Of a stretch of DNA of 30,546 nt, positions 7,611 to 15,752 are shown piece by piece. The DNA is from an uncultured Hyphomicrobiales bacterium (lineage in GTDB: Bacteria > Pseudomonadota > Alphaproteobacteria > Rhizobiales > Rhizobiaceae), in the NCBI GenBank assembly GCA_943914405.1, contig CALUBX010000013.1:1-30546 (forward strand). Reading direction: 5' to 3'. Numbering within the stretch: the stretch's first letter is position 1; each line of letters starts with the position of its first letter. Under the pieces are notes generated by a model. The model ran no database searches, was not told where the DNA came from, and worked only from the letters and a program-made list of their open reading frames with translations. The position numbers were made by a program, and so were the translations under genes.

Positions 7611-7657
7611 GGAACCCTGTTCCAAGGTTCTGGCGTCAGCCGGAACGCTGTTCCAAG
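7611..7657. promoter_or_regulatory. tandem palindromic operator candidate between yeeE-like gene and pncA
   Basis: GGAACCCTGTTCCAAG at 7611-7626 and GGAACGCTGTTCCAAG at 7642-7657 differ at one base. Each contains the perfect inverted repeat GGAAC-N3-GTTCC. Their spacing is 31 bases, about three helical turns, so both would face the same side of DNA. They lie in the 210-base divergent region, nearer the transporter. A dimeric repressor or activator site is the natural reading; the protein is unknown. Confidence 0.6.
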
Positions 7658-7769
7658 CTGCGCAGGGGATCAATGGCCCCAGAGCATGCTGCCCCGTGTC
7701 TGGCTTCAGTTGCGACTTGATCCAGACTTCCCGCCTTGGCATGGTTGCCGTCTACAGGAGGATTTGGTG

Positions 7770-8396
7770 ATGAAGGCGCTGTTGCTGGTCGATATTCAGA
7801 ACGGTTTCTGCCCGGGCGGCAATCTCCCGGTGCCGCATGGTGACGAGATCGTACCGATCGCCAACCGCTTGATCGAGGATGGAGGCTATGACGTGATCGT
7901 CGCCTCCCAGGACTGGCATCCCGCCGACCATGGAAGCTTCGCCTCCCAACATCCCGGAAAGAAGCCGTTCGAGATGGGCGAGCTTTCCGGCCAGCCACAG
8001 GTGATGTGGCCGGACCACTGCGTGCAGGAGACGCAGGATGCCGAGTTTCACCCGGACCTCGACATCGAGGCGGTGGATTACATCCAGCAGAAAGGCGAAA
8101 ACCCGGCCGTGGACAGCTATTCGGCGTTTCGAGACAACGACAAGGCTGCGCTGACTGGCCTTGCCGGCTACCTCAAGGCACAGCAGATCACCGAGCTCGA
8201 CGTTTGCGGGCTCGCCACCGACTATTGCGTCAAATTCTCCGCACTGGACGCGGCGGACATGCTGCCCGGCGTCAGGGTCCGCTTCATAGAGGACGCCAGC
8301 CGCGGCATCGACCCGGTAGGCGTGGCCGCCGCCATCGAGGAGATGCGGGCCAAGGGCGTTGGGATCGTGTCCAGCGCGGCGATACTCGCAGACTGA
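7770..8396 (+). CDS. pncA: nicotinamidase (bifunctional nicotinamidase/pyrazinamidase)
   Basis: 208 residues. It hydrolyses nicotinamide to nicotinate and ammonia in the NAD salvage pathway, in the cytoplasm. The full catalytic set is visible: triad D8 (in LLLVDIQNGF), K108 (YIQQKG) and C153 (GLATDYCVKF), with metal ligands D48 and H50 (SQDWHP) and H83 (MWPDHC). Length and spacing fit the E. coli-type PncA. The ATG at 7770 has an AGGAGG ribosome binding site at 7757-7762; a GTG one codon upstream is possible. The gene diverges from the YeeE/YedE transporter and is followed, after 123 bases, by azlC on the same strand. The product call is very secure. Confidence 0.96.
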   Translation: MKALLLVDIQNGFCPGGNLPVPHGDEIVPIANRLIEDGGYDVIVASQDWHPADHGSFASQHPGKKPFEMGELSGQPQVMWPDHCVQETQDAEFHPDLDIEAVDYIQQKGENPAVDSYSAFRDNDKAALTGLAGYLKAQQITELDVCGLATDYCVKFSALDAADMLPGVRVRFIEDASRGIDPVGVAAAIEEMRAKGVGIVSSAAILAD

Positions 8397-8519
8397 ACTC
8401 AGGCGGTTCCGGCACCCGCTGCCCTTGTTCCATCAGCAGAATCCATCGTCTCATCAGCGCAATTTGTTTGCCTAACCGGGCTGCGGTGTCTAATGCCCGC
8501 GGTCTGGAGGATCAGGCCC

Positions 8520-9239
8520 ATGGCACACGACGATATTCGATCCGGAGTAAAAGGCGGTCTCGTCATCGCCTTCTCGTCTGCGCCCTTCGCCATCCTCTTT
8601 GGTGCCGTCGCCATCGACAACGGCCTGAGCGTGACCGAAGCGACCCTGATGAGCGCCAGCGTCTATGCCGGCGCCAGCCAGCTCGTCGGCATAGAACTGT
8701 TCGGCCATCATGTGGCGCCGTGGCTGGTGATCCTGTCGGTGCTGGCAGTCAACTTCCGGCATGTTCTCTATTCGGCGGCGCTGGCGCGCTACGTCACTCA
8801 CTTCAGCCCGGTGCAGAAGTTCTTCGCCTTCTTCCTGCTGACCGATCCGCAGTTCGCCGAAAGCGTCAAGCAGGGCGAGAGAACCGGCCGGGTGAACTTC
8901 ACCTGGTATCTCGCCTTCGGCGGCGCGATCTATTTTCCATGGGTTGTGTTCAGCGCGCTCGGCGCGGTTTTCGGCCGGATGATGGGAGATCCAAAGGTAT
9001 TTGCCGTCGACGTGCTGCTGCCGCTCTATTTCCTAGGGCTGGTGATCGGCTTCCGCCGCAAGCCGGGCTTCTACCCCACCGTCATCGCCAGCGCGGCGGG
9101 TTCCGTCCTCGCCTATCACACGGTCGGCTCGCCCTGGCATGTGAGCATCGGGGCGGCGGTCGGGGTGGTCGTTGCGGCCTTGCTGCCCCTGCCCCGCCTT
9201 GAGCCCACCGTTTCCGCCGCCAGCGAAATCGAAAACTGA
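8520..9239 (+). CDS. azlC: AzlC family branched-chain amino acid exporter, large subunit
   Basis: 239 residues with about six to seven hydrophobic segments. The family signature appears as ISVMSASVYAGASQ-like sequence (here LMSASVYAGASQLVGIELFG) and VNFRHVLYSAAL. AzlC/YgaZ forms the large subunit of an inner-membrane exporter of valine and other branched-chain amino acids, with AzlD/YgaH as the small subunit. GGAGG about eight bases upstream supports the ATG at 8520; an in-frame ATG at 8493 lacks a comparable site. The azlD start lies only a few bases after its stop, so the two are translated from one message. No AsnC/Lrp-type regulator is adjacent, although one often accompanies these genes. 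Confidence 0.93.
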   Translation: MAHDDIRSGVKGGLVIAFSSAPFAILFGAVAIDNGLSVTEATLMSASVYAGASQLVGIELFGHHVAPWLVILSVLAVNFRHVLYSAALARYVTHFSPVQKFFAFFLLTDPQFAESVKQGERTGRVNFTWYLAFGGAIYFPWVVFSALGAVFGRMMGDPKVFAVDVLLPLYFLGLVIGFRRKPGFYPTVIASAAGSVLAYHTVGSPWHVSIGAAVGVVVAALLPLPRLEPTVSAASEIEN

Positions 9240-9252
9240 GGCGGAGATGGAT

Positions 9253-9555
9253 ATGTCGAGCGAAATGCTGTTCCTGATCCTGGCCGCGGCCGTCGCGACA
9301 TTCGCGACGCGGATCGGCGGATATGTGCTGATCACACGCATGAAGGCCATCCCGCCGCGAATGGAGCAGGCCCTGAATGCCGTCCCCGCCGCAGTTCTGA
9401 CGACGCTCGTGGCCCCGTCCTTCTTCAATGGAGGCTGGGACGTCAAGATCGCCATGCTCGTGTCGCTGGCGGTCGCCTTCCGCTATCCGGGCCTGCTGAT
9501 GCTGGGCGCCGGATGGGCGGCGGCCATGATCTGCCGCCACCTCCTCGGGTTCTGA
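9253..9555 (+). CDS. azlD: AzlD family branched-chain amino acid exporter, small subunit
   Basis: 100 residues and four hydrophobic helices, the size of AzlD/YgaH. Characteristic features are FATRIGGYVLI near the N-terminus and the segment MEQALNAVPAAVLTTLVAP. It partners AzlC in the branched-chain amino acid exporter. I place the start at the ATG of 9253 because GGAG at 9243-9246 is then six bases away; the ATG at 9247 would add two residues but leave no spacing. The ribosome binding site overlaps the end of azlC, indicating coupling. The stop is separated by one base from the stop of the convergent aminopeptidase gene, with no terminator between them, so antisense transcripts are likely at this junction. 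Confidence 0.92.
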   Translation: MSSEMLFLILAAAVATFATRIGGYVLITRMKAIPPRMEQALNAVPAAVLTTLVAPSFFNGGWDVKIAMLVSLAVAFRYPGLLMLGAGWAAAMICRHLLGF

Positions 9556-9556
9556 G

Positions 9557-11392
9557 TTAAATCGCTTCCGTAGCCGCAACCAGCCACTCGCGGACCGCCG
9601 GCTTGTCGATCAGCGGCAGCAGCTTGTTGCGCACATCTGCGTGGTAGGCGTTGAGCCAGACGATCTCTTCCTGGGTCAGCAGGTCCGGCAGCACGAGGCG
9701 GCGGTCGATCGGGCACCAGGTCAGCGTCTCGAAGGAAAGCATCGGCAGGTCGCCGCCCTCCACCGACTCGGCGGCCTTCACATAGATCAGGTTTTCAATC
9801 CGGATGCCGAAGGAACCGGGCCGGTAATATCCCGGTTCGTTGGAGAGGATCATGCCCGGCAGCAATTCCTGTGTGGCGAGCCGCGCGATCCTCTGCGGCC
9901 CCTCATGCACGGACAAATAGGAGCCGACGCCATGCCCGGTGCCATGCGCGTAGTCGGCGCCCGCCTTCCACAGGGCAATCCGTGCGAGCGGATCGAGGTC
10001 GCAGCCGCGTGTGCCTTTCGGAAAACGTGCAGCCGAAATGCCGATCATTCCTTTCAGCACCAGCGTGAAGAAGCGCTTGCGGTCTTCCGCAACGGCACCG
10101 ACGGCGACCGTGCGGGTAATATCGGTGGTGCCATTGATATACTGGGCGCCGGAATCGATCAGGAACAGGTCGCCCGCTTCAAGCCGACGATTGGTGTCGG
10201 TCGTGACGCGGTAGTGGATGATCGCACCATGGTCGCCGGCACCGGAGATCGTGTCGAAAGAAATGTCCTTCAGCGGGTTTTGCATGCTCTGCCCGACATC
10301 GGCGCGGACCTTCTCCAACGCCTGAACCGCATCGATCTCGGTGATCGATCCTGGCGCCTGCTGATCGAGCCAGAACAGGAACTCGACCATGGCCGCCCCG
10401 TCCTGAAGATGCGCCTTCGCGGAGCCTTCGAGCTCGGCCGCGTTCTTGCACGCCCGCGGTAGCCTCGCCGGATCCAGTGCATCGACGACCACCCCACCCG
10501 CCGCTTCGATGGCCTCGGTCAGCGCGAGCGGCGTGAGGTCAGGATCGACGAGCACTTTGCTGCCCCCACCGGCCACTTCACCCAATCGGGCGACGAGCGC
10601 CGAAGGCTGGCGCAGCGTAGCGAGACCGGACAGGTAGGCGGACTGCTCGGTCCCGAGCTTGCGCGGGTCTAGAAAGAGTTCGGCCTCGCCGGACGCGTTG
10701 ATGATGGCGCGTGACAGGGGGTGCGGCGTATGGGGCACGTCATTGCCGCGGATGTTGAAGATCCAGGCAACGGAAGACGGATCCGTGATCAGCACGGCGA
10801 CGGCTCCCTTGTCGGCGACAGAGGCAGCGATCCTGCGGATCTTGTCCTGCGCCTCTTCGCCGGCGAACTCCGCGCGCTGGACCACGACCGGTTCGAGCGG
10901 CTCGGCCGGCCGATCATGCCAGACGGCGTCGAGGGGATTGGCAGACAGGAGGATGAGTTCTCCGCCGACCTCCTCCAGCGCCTTGCGCAGCTTGCGGACC
11001 TCCGAGCCCGCATGCAGCCAGGGGTCGATCCCGAGACGCAGGCCCTTCACACGCTCCGCATGACGGACGAGCCAGAGATGGGGCGGTTCATTGACGAGAT
11101 CGCCACCCGTGAACACCGCGCCGTCCACCTGTTCGGCAAGCTGGGTGGTATAGCGGCCATCGACGAACACAACCGCCTCGCGGCGCGTGACGAGTGCGAC
11201 GCCGGCCGATCCGGTAAAGCCTGTAAGCCAAGCCAGACGCTCCGCCGATGCCGGGACATACTCCCCCTGATACTCATCGGCACGCGGCACCAGAAAGGCG
11301 TCGATCCCAAGGGCCTCGAAGCTTTCGCGCAGCGCCGCCACGCGCGCACCGCCGAACTGAGGAGCTGACTTGGTGTCGAAGGTTTGGAACAT
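9557..11392 (-). CDS. pepP: aminopeptidase P family (M24B) Xaa-Pro aminopeptidase
   Basis: 611 residues, the long three-domain form of Xaa-Pro aminopeptidase found in many alphaproteobacteria and eukaryotes. Two creatinase-type N-terminal domains (about 1-320) precede the pita-bread catalytic domain. The five metal ligands are visible: the Asp of LIDSGAQY, the Asp of GTTDITRT, the His of AHGTGHGVGSYL, the Glu of LSNEPGYY and the Glu of IRIENLIY. It releases N-terminal residues preceding proline from peptides, with two Mn or Zn ions. No signal peptide, so cytoplasmic. The ATG at 11392 is preceded by a weak GGAAAA site. The gene stands alone and converges on azlD. The symbol pepP is family-based. 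Confidence 0.92.
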   Translation of the reverse strand: MFQTFDTKSAPQFGGARVAALRESFEALGIDAFLVPRADEYQGEYVPASAERLAWLTGFTGSAGVALVTRREAVVFVDGRYTTQLAEQVDGAVFTGGDLVNEPPHLWLVRHAERVKGLRLGIDPWLHAGSEVRKLRKALEEVGGELILLSANPLDAVWHDRPAEPLEPVVVQRAEFAGEEAQDKIRRIAASVADKGAVAVLITDPSSVAWIFNIRGNDVPHTPHPLSRAIINASGEAELFLDPRKLGTEQSAYLSGLATLRQPSALVARLGEVAGGGSKVLVDPDLTPLALTEAIEAAGGVVVDALDPARLPRACKNAAELEGSAKAHLQDGAAMVEFLFWLDQQAPGSITEIDAVQALEKVRADVGQSMQNPLKDISFDTISGAGDHGAIIHYRVTTDTNRRLEAGDLFLIDSGAQYINGTTDITRTVAVGAVAEDRKRFFTLVLKGMIGISAARFPKGTRGCDLDPLARIALWKAGADYAHGTGHGVGSYLSVHEGPQRIARLATQELLPGMILSNEPGYYRPGSFGIRIENLIYVKAAESVEGGDLPMLSFETLTWCPIDRRLVLPDLLTQEEIVWLNAYHADVRNKLLPLIDKPAVREWLVAATEAI

Positions 11393-11565
11393 GGATATTT
11401 TCCGGCTGACTGATTAAGGGAGTGTTCCTGATCTTCTAGCCCACATTCCTCGATTCCCGCCACCCTCCACGGCCGATGGCGTGGAATTGTGCAAGTGCAA
11501 AGCGGTACCTTTCGCTTTCTGTGCAAGCCATGCATAGATCGCATGACACCCGTGCCTGAACCCCT

Positions 11566-11595
11566 CTGACTGCATCAGGAGCGATCACTTATATT
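11566..11595 (+). promoter_or_regulatory. candidate sigma-70 promoter of the DUF1127 gene
   Basis: CTGACT (11566-11571) as -35 and TATATT (11590-11595) as -10 are separated by 18 bases. Transcription would start about 45-50 bases before the ATG at 11649. Matches are by eye and moderate. Confidence 0.4.
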
Positions 11596-11648
11596 GCACT
11601 GCAAGGATGGGCGCCGAACAAGGCCTGTCACCATCGAGGGACATTCAC

Positions 11649-11822
11649 ATGGCCAACACCTTTTTCCGGAACGCATTCAATCGCATGGTCGAAGCGCGCG
11701 AGCGTCAGATGTCTCGCTATGTCAACGGCGCCCTGCTCAGCCTTGACGAGCAGACGCTGAAGAACCTCGGCACCAGCCGCGAAGAGCTTCGCCGCAAGGG
11801 CGCGACCCAGTACCTCTTCTGA
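11649..11822 (+). CDS. DUF1127-type small protein
   Basis: 57 residues, basic and rich in Arg and Glu. The C-terminal half, LDEQTLKNLGTSREELRRKG, has the DUF1127 pattern of a short Arg-rich helix pair (elsewhere D-x-x-L-x-D-L-G-I-x-R). In Rhizobiaceae and other alphaproteobacteria, members of this family have been linked to phosphate, stress and RNA-metabolism phenotypes, some through RNA binding. I take the ATG at 11649; the open frame extends a further 14 codons upstream without a good start context. The gene is monocistronic: it has its own candidate promoter and a strong terminator 41 bases downstream. Specific function is unknown. Confidence 0.75.
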   Translation: MANTFFRNAFNRMVEARERQMSRYVNGALLSLDEQTLKNLGTSREELRRKGATQYLF

Positions 11823-11862
11823 GGTTAATACACGGCCGTTCAAGCGGGCTGACGAAATCGAT

Positions 11863-11886
11863 AGGCGGCCGATGTGCCGCCTTTTT
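11863..11886 (+). terminator. intrinsic terminator of the DUF1127 gene
   Basis: GGCGGC (11864-11869) pairs with GCCGCC (11876-11881), followed by TTTTT (11882-11886). The flanking A/T pair extends the stem. Confidence 0.88.
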
Positions 11887-11920
11887 CGTGCGCGGTGTTC
11901 AATAGCTATGCGCCACTGCA

Positions 11921-11937
11921 ATGCTGCAAAGCAGCAT
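11921..11937 (-). terminator. small hairpin at the end of prmA
   Basis: ATGCTGC (11921-11927) and GCAGCAT (11931-11937) form a 7-bp stem with a 3-base loop that begins at the prmA stop codon. No U-run follows on the minus strand, so it may be a weak terminator or an mRNA 3' end stabiliser. Confidence 0.3.
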
Positions 11938-12815
11938 CATCCGCGCTGAAGATGGATCGTCACCCATCCGTTGCGCCACAAGGTGCGCACATGGCGCAGG
12001 CGAACGCCGTTATAGGCGGAAAGCACCTTCCAACGCTGCGTCGCCAGAATGCCGGATAGGATCACCGATCCGCCAGGGGTGAGATGCCGCGCAAGCTGCG
12101 GCGCCATCTTCATCAGCGGCCTCGCCAGGATATTGGCGATGATGAGGTCGAACGGTCCTTCGTGATCGAAGGCGGGAGAATGAAAGCCTGGTGCCGTTTC
12201 CAGCCGCAGTCCCGTCGCGATGCCATTCCGGCGAACATTCTCCTTCGCGACCCGGACGGCCACCGGATCGATATCCGTCGCCAGAACCGGGATGTTGCGA
12301 AGCTTGCGCACCGCGATCGCCAACACGCCGCTGCCGGTGCCGAGATCGAGCGCATTGCGCGGCCTCTCCGCCCGAACCACGGCGTCGATCATCTCCAGGC
12401 AGCCAGCGGTCGTGCCATGATGGCCGGTCCCGAAGGCTTGGCCCGCATCGATCTCGATCGAGAGATCGTTCGGCTTGACCTTGTCGCGGTCGTGGGACCC
12501 GTGCACGAGGAATCGGCCGGCCCGCACCGGCGTCAGCCCTTCGAGGGACTTGGCCACCCAGTCCACATCCGGAATGACCTCGCGCACGATCTCGATGTTG
12601 GGAAAAGCCTTCGCCAACCCCTCGGCGATGCGCTGGCGGACGTCAGCCTCCTCTGAGGCCATCAGATAGACGGAGGCCTCCCAGAGGTCCTTCTTCTCGT
12701 CCACTTCCGTCGTGGCGATCGCGAAATCCTCCTCGCCGAACACCTCCGTCAGGATATCGAGGATTTCTGCCGCACCTTTTTCGGTGGACGTGACGTAAAG
12801 GCGAATTTCGCTCAA
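11937..12815 (-). CDS. prmA: ribosomal protein L11 methyltransferase
   Basis: 292 residues, matching E. coli PrmA (293). It trimethylates lysines and the N-terminus of ribosomal protein L11 using S-adenosylmethionine. The N-terminal substrate-recognition domain begins SEIRLYVTSTE; the Rossmann methyltransferase domain has ALDLGTGSGVLAIAVRKL (motif I), an acidic ATDIDPVAV loop, and the NILARPL segment corresponding to motif IV. I chose the TTG at 12815 because GGAAGA lies about nine bases upstream and homologues start at the equivalent M-SEIRLYV. The in-frame ATG at 12863 would add 16 non-conserved residues and has no ribosome binding site. It lies 87 bases downstream of the Sco1 gene on the same strand. 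Confidence 0.93.
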   Translation of the reverse strand: MSEIRLYVTSTEKGAAEILDILTEVFGEEDFAIATTEVDEKKDLWEASVYLMASEEADVRQRIAEGLAKAFPNIEIVREVIPDVDWVAKSLEGLTPVRAGRFLVHGSHDRDKVKPNDLSIEIDAGQAFGTGHHGTTAGCLEMIDAVVRAERPRNALDLGTGSGVLAIAVRKLRNIPVLATDIDPVAVRVAKENVRRNGIATGLRLETAPGFHSPAFDHEGPFDLIIANILARPLMKMAPQLARHLTPGGSVILSGILATQRWKVLSAYNGVRLRHVRTLWRNGWVTIHLQRG

Positions 12816-12902
12816 GTGAGATGTCTTCCGGCTGTCGTTCCTGCGCTGGGGCAGGATTGCCATAGAATAGGCCGGCTCTTCAACCGCCAATGCTGTGAGG
12901 GG

Positions 12903-13502
12903 TTAGGACTTGGTCAGCTTCTCGAGCTTCTTCTCCGCCACCGCCGTGTCTTCGCCATAAGCGATCGTTCCGGCGAAGCGTCCGCCACTATCGAGCAGGA
13001 AGACGGACGCGGTGTGGTCCATGGTGTAGTCGCCGTCTGGGTTCTTGTCATCGACCGGCACCTTTTTGGCGTAGATCTTAAAGCCCCTGATCATCTCCTG
13101 AACCTTTTCCGGCGGGCCGGAAATGCCCTTTACCCGGTCGGTGACGTTCGCGACATACTGGCCGAGCACCTCCGGCGTATCCCGCTCGGGATCGACGCTG
13201 ACAAAGTAGGCGTTGAGCTTGGTGCCATCCGGATCGATCTTCTGCAGCCAACCGTTCATTTCGAAGAGGGTGGTCGGGCAGACCTCCGGGCAGTGGGTAA
13301 AGCCGAAGAAAAGCACCGTCGGCTTACCCTGAAAGGCCTTCTCCGTGATCGGCTTGCCATCCTGCGCGACCAGTTGGAACGGCACGCCGAACGGTGCCTC
13401 CGCCAGATCCTGCCGCGAGCGGGTCACCTCCATGGTCAACCAGATCAGCACGACCGCAAGAGCGGCGATCGCGATCCACAAAACGGTTCTGAAAGCTTTC
13501 AT
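12903..13502 (-). CDS. SCO1/SenC family copper chaperone
   Basis: 199 residues. A single N-terminal membrane segment (about 5-24) anchors a thioredoxin-fold domain in the periplasm. The copper-binding residues are all present: C71 and C75 in FTHCPEVCPTT and H163 in YTMDHTASVFLL. Sco proteins deliver copper to the CuA site of cytochrome c oxidase subunit II, or act as periplasmic thiol reductants. The ATG at 13502 begins right before the membrane anchor; upstream in-frame codons encode an unlikely extension. No cytochrome oxidase genes are in view, so its partner is encoded elsewhere. prmA follows on the same strand. Confidence 0.93.
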   Translation of the reverse strand: MKAFRTVLWIAIAALAVVLIWLTMEVTRSRQDLAEAPFGVPFQLVAQDGKPITEKAFQGKPTVLFFGFTHCPEVCPTTLFEMNGWLQKIDPDGTKLNAYFVSVDPERDTPEVLGQYVANVTDRVKGISGPPEKVQEMIRGFKIYAKKVPVDDKNPDGDYTMDHTASVFLLDSGGRFAGTIAYGEDTAVAEKKLEKLTKS

Positions 13503-13608
13503 ACAGGCGGATCCAGCAGTTTTCCGATCGCTGGAGAAATAGACCCAAGGCGGCAGCGGCGCAATGTGGCAAACCGGCATGTACGTGTCATGCCTGCGCT
13601 TCGGATGG

Positions 13609-13624
13609 TTAGGCGATACTTAAC
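13609..13624. promoter_or_regulatory. near-consensus CtrA box upstream of the chemoreceptor gene
   Basis: TTAG-GCGATAC-TTAAC fits the CtrA site TTAA-N7-TTAAC with one mismatch. It is about 160 bases upstream of the chemoreceptor start, in the 281-base divergent region with the Sco1 gene. Chemotaxis genes are frequent CtrA targets in alphaproteobacteria. Motif match only. Confidence 0.35.
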
Positions 13625-13783
13625 AATTCCATGCGAGATTTAGTGCGCGAAGACGGCTGGAGCCTAGCTGCTTGAATGGCTGACCCGAATAGGGCCGCCA
13701 CAGCCATGCGGACATGATGTCGGTTCTTCATCGCGATGCGATCAAGCACGCCCGCTCTTGGGGATCACAGGATCACACGTCAT

Positions 13784-15751
13784 ATGGCTGCACCCAACAT
13801 CCGCAAGTCAATTTCCCTCAACCAGAGACTCTGGACCTTGGGTGGCGCCGCCTTGACCGGGATCGGGACGATGCTGATCGTCGGCTGGTACGAAGGCATC
13901 CAAGTCGATAGAGCGCTCGAGCGCGCGACCGAGATGCAGCGCCAGGTATCCACTGCCAACGATATGCGGGTTGCCAATCTCCAGCTCATCTTGGCTGCGA
14001 TGGACACGATTGTCGATCGTGACGAACGGAAGGTCGAGCCGGAGCGCGTGGCGCTCATGGCCGATTCTGTGAAGCGGCTAACGGATGGAGCAGCGGACCT
14101 GCGCGAGCTTGCCGCCGAAATTAATGCTTCCGGCCTTCTGTCGACCTATGACGCAGACTTGGCGACCATGTCCAAAACCATCCAAGTCGATCTCAGGCAG
14201 ATGGTCGAACAGGGCGCCCCGGAAGATGATTACGGCAAAATAGACGACACGATCGATGGTCAGGGGGACCGCATTACGGGCGTCCTCTCCAAGCTCACGG
14301 ATGAAGGCGACGAGGCAGTCAAGACGCGGGTTGCGGAAGCCAATGCCCTCTCTACGACATCGCTCTACGTCCAGCTGGCTGTCGGCATCCTTGCGATGGC
14401 CGTCATGGCCGCGCTCCAGGTGATCCATGCAGGCGCTATCCGCCGTGGCATCGCCAATGTCCGCGCCAGCATGCAGCGCATCATCGGCGGCGACTACACC
14501 ACACCCGTGGAAGGTGCAGACCGGGGCGACGAGATTGGCGACATGGCGCGGGCAACCGACGTCTTCCGCTCCGCGGCGGTCGAAAGACAGGCACTGGAGG
14601 CGCGTCTCGGCGACGAGCGCAGCCAGAGCGACCAGGAACGCCAGATGCGTGAGGCGCAGCAGAAGGCGGACGCCGAGGCATTGCATTTCGCAGTGGATGC
14701 ACTCGCGCGCGGATTGAACCAACTGACGGACGGCGATCTCTCCGCCTCGATCGAACGCCCCTTCCGCGACGATCTGGAGCGTCTGCGCCAGGATTTCAAC
14801 CGGGTCGTCGAGAGGCTGCGGCACACGATTTCGGAAGTCTCCAGCAGCGCGAGCTCCATTGGCGCGAATGCCAATCAGATGCGATCGGCCGCCGACGATC
14901 TGGCCCGGCGGACCGAGCAGCAGGCCGCTTCGCTGGAACAGACATCGGCCGCTCTCGACGAGATTACCGCCACCGTCCACAGCGCAACCGAGCGCGCAGA
15001 GGAAGCCAGCCTGATGGTCACCCGCGCCAAGGGATCGGCCGAGGAATCGGTGACCATCGTGCGCCAGGCCACCGATGCCATGGGCCGCATCCAGGACGCA
15101 ACCGGCGAGATCGGCACGATCATCAACGTGGTCGAGGAGATCGCCTTCCAGACCAATCTTCTTGCGCTCAACGCGGGCGTCGAAGCCGCCCGCGCCGGCG
15201 AGGCCGGAAAGGGTTTTGCCGTCGTTGCACAGGAAGTACGTGATCTCGCCGGACGGGCTGCCGGAGCAGCCAAGGACATCAAGGCACTGGTCACCCGCTC
15301 CACCGCGGAGGTGCGAACCGGCGTCGATCTGGTGAAGGCGACCGGAGAGGCCCTCACACGCATTGGTGACGACGTCCTGAAAATAAATGATCATGTTCAC
15401 GCGATCTTCACTTCTGCGCGCGAACAATCCACCGGACTTACAGAGATCAACACCGCGATCGGCCAGATGGACCAAGCAACGCAACAGAATGCCGCCATGG
15501 TGGAGGAAAGCACCGCCGCCAGCCACTCGCTTGCGAGCGACGCCGAAACCCTCAATCGCCTGATCAGCCAGTTTCAGATCAACGGCGACAACGGCGACAG
15601 GGGCCCCCGCGCCGTCGATGCAACCACGACCGCCGCCAAGCCGTCACCCGCGCTCAACCTCATGAACAGGCTTGCGGGAGCCTTCAGCAACAGCCCTGCC
15701 CCGACCCGGGTGAAGGTCGCGGGTTCCTCCGACAAATGGGAAGAATTCTGA
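13784..15751 (+). CDS. methyl-accepting chemotaxis protein with C-terminal WEEF tether
   Basis: 655 residues. Membrane segments lie at about 17-36 and 193-216, enclosing a ~155-residue, mostly helical periplasmic sensor domain. A HAMP domain follows (about 217-270), then a second HAMP-like region around GLNQLTDGDLSASIERPF. The signalling hairpin has the conserved tip EIAFQTNLLALNAGVEAARA followed by GEAGKGFAVVAQEVRDLAGR. The protein ends in KWEEF, matching the W-x-x-F pentapeptide that recruits CheR/CheB to some receptors. I use the ATG at 13784; an in-frame start at 13736 adds residues with no domain value. The cheW gene starts one base after its stop. The ligand is unknown. Confidence 0.92.
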   Translation: MAAPNIRKSISLNQRLWTLGGAALTGIGTMLIVGWYEGIQVDRALERATEMQRQVSTANDMRVANLQLILAAMDTIVDRDERKVEPERVALMADSVKRLTDGAADLRELAAEINASGLLSTYDADLATMSKTIQVDLRQMVEQGAPEDDYGKIDDTIDGQGDRITGVLSKLTDEGDEAVKTRVAEANALSTTSLYVQLAVGILAMAVMAALQVIHAGAIRRGIANVRASMQRIIGGDYTTPVEGADRGDEIGDMARATDVFRSAAVERQALEARLGDERSQSDQERQMREAQQKADAEALHFAVDALARGLNQLTDGDLSASIERPFRDDLERLRQDFNRVVERLRHTISEVSSSASSIGANANQMRSAADDLARRTEQQAASLEQTSAALDEITATVHSATERAEEASLMVTRAKGSAEESVTIVRQATDAMGRIQDATGEIGTIINVVEEIAFQTNLLALNAGVEAARAGEAGKGFAVVAQEVRDLAGRAAGAAKDIKALVTRSTAEVRTGVDLVKATGEALTRIGDDVLKINDHVHAIFTSAREQSTGLTEINTAIGQMDQATQQNAAMVEESTAASHSLASDAETLNRLISQFQINGDNGDRGPRAVDATTTAAKPSPALNLMNRLAGAFSNSPAPTRVKVAGSSDKWEEF

Positions 15752-15752
15752 C

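Noticed and set aside
7611..7646. GGAAC motifs as EcfG-type -35 elements
   Set aside because: No CGTT or TT at the required 16-19 base distance on either strand; the palindromic reading explains them better.
6441..8396. Plus-strand frame of 651 codons that runs through the YeeE/YedE gene into pncA
   Set aside because: The first two thirds are antisense to a clear membrane protein; the reading frame only becomes protein-like at the pncA ATG (7770).
14078..15526. Minus-strand frame of 482 codons opposite the chemoreceptor
   Set aside because: Antisense shadow of a receptor with clear HAMP and signalling motifs.
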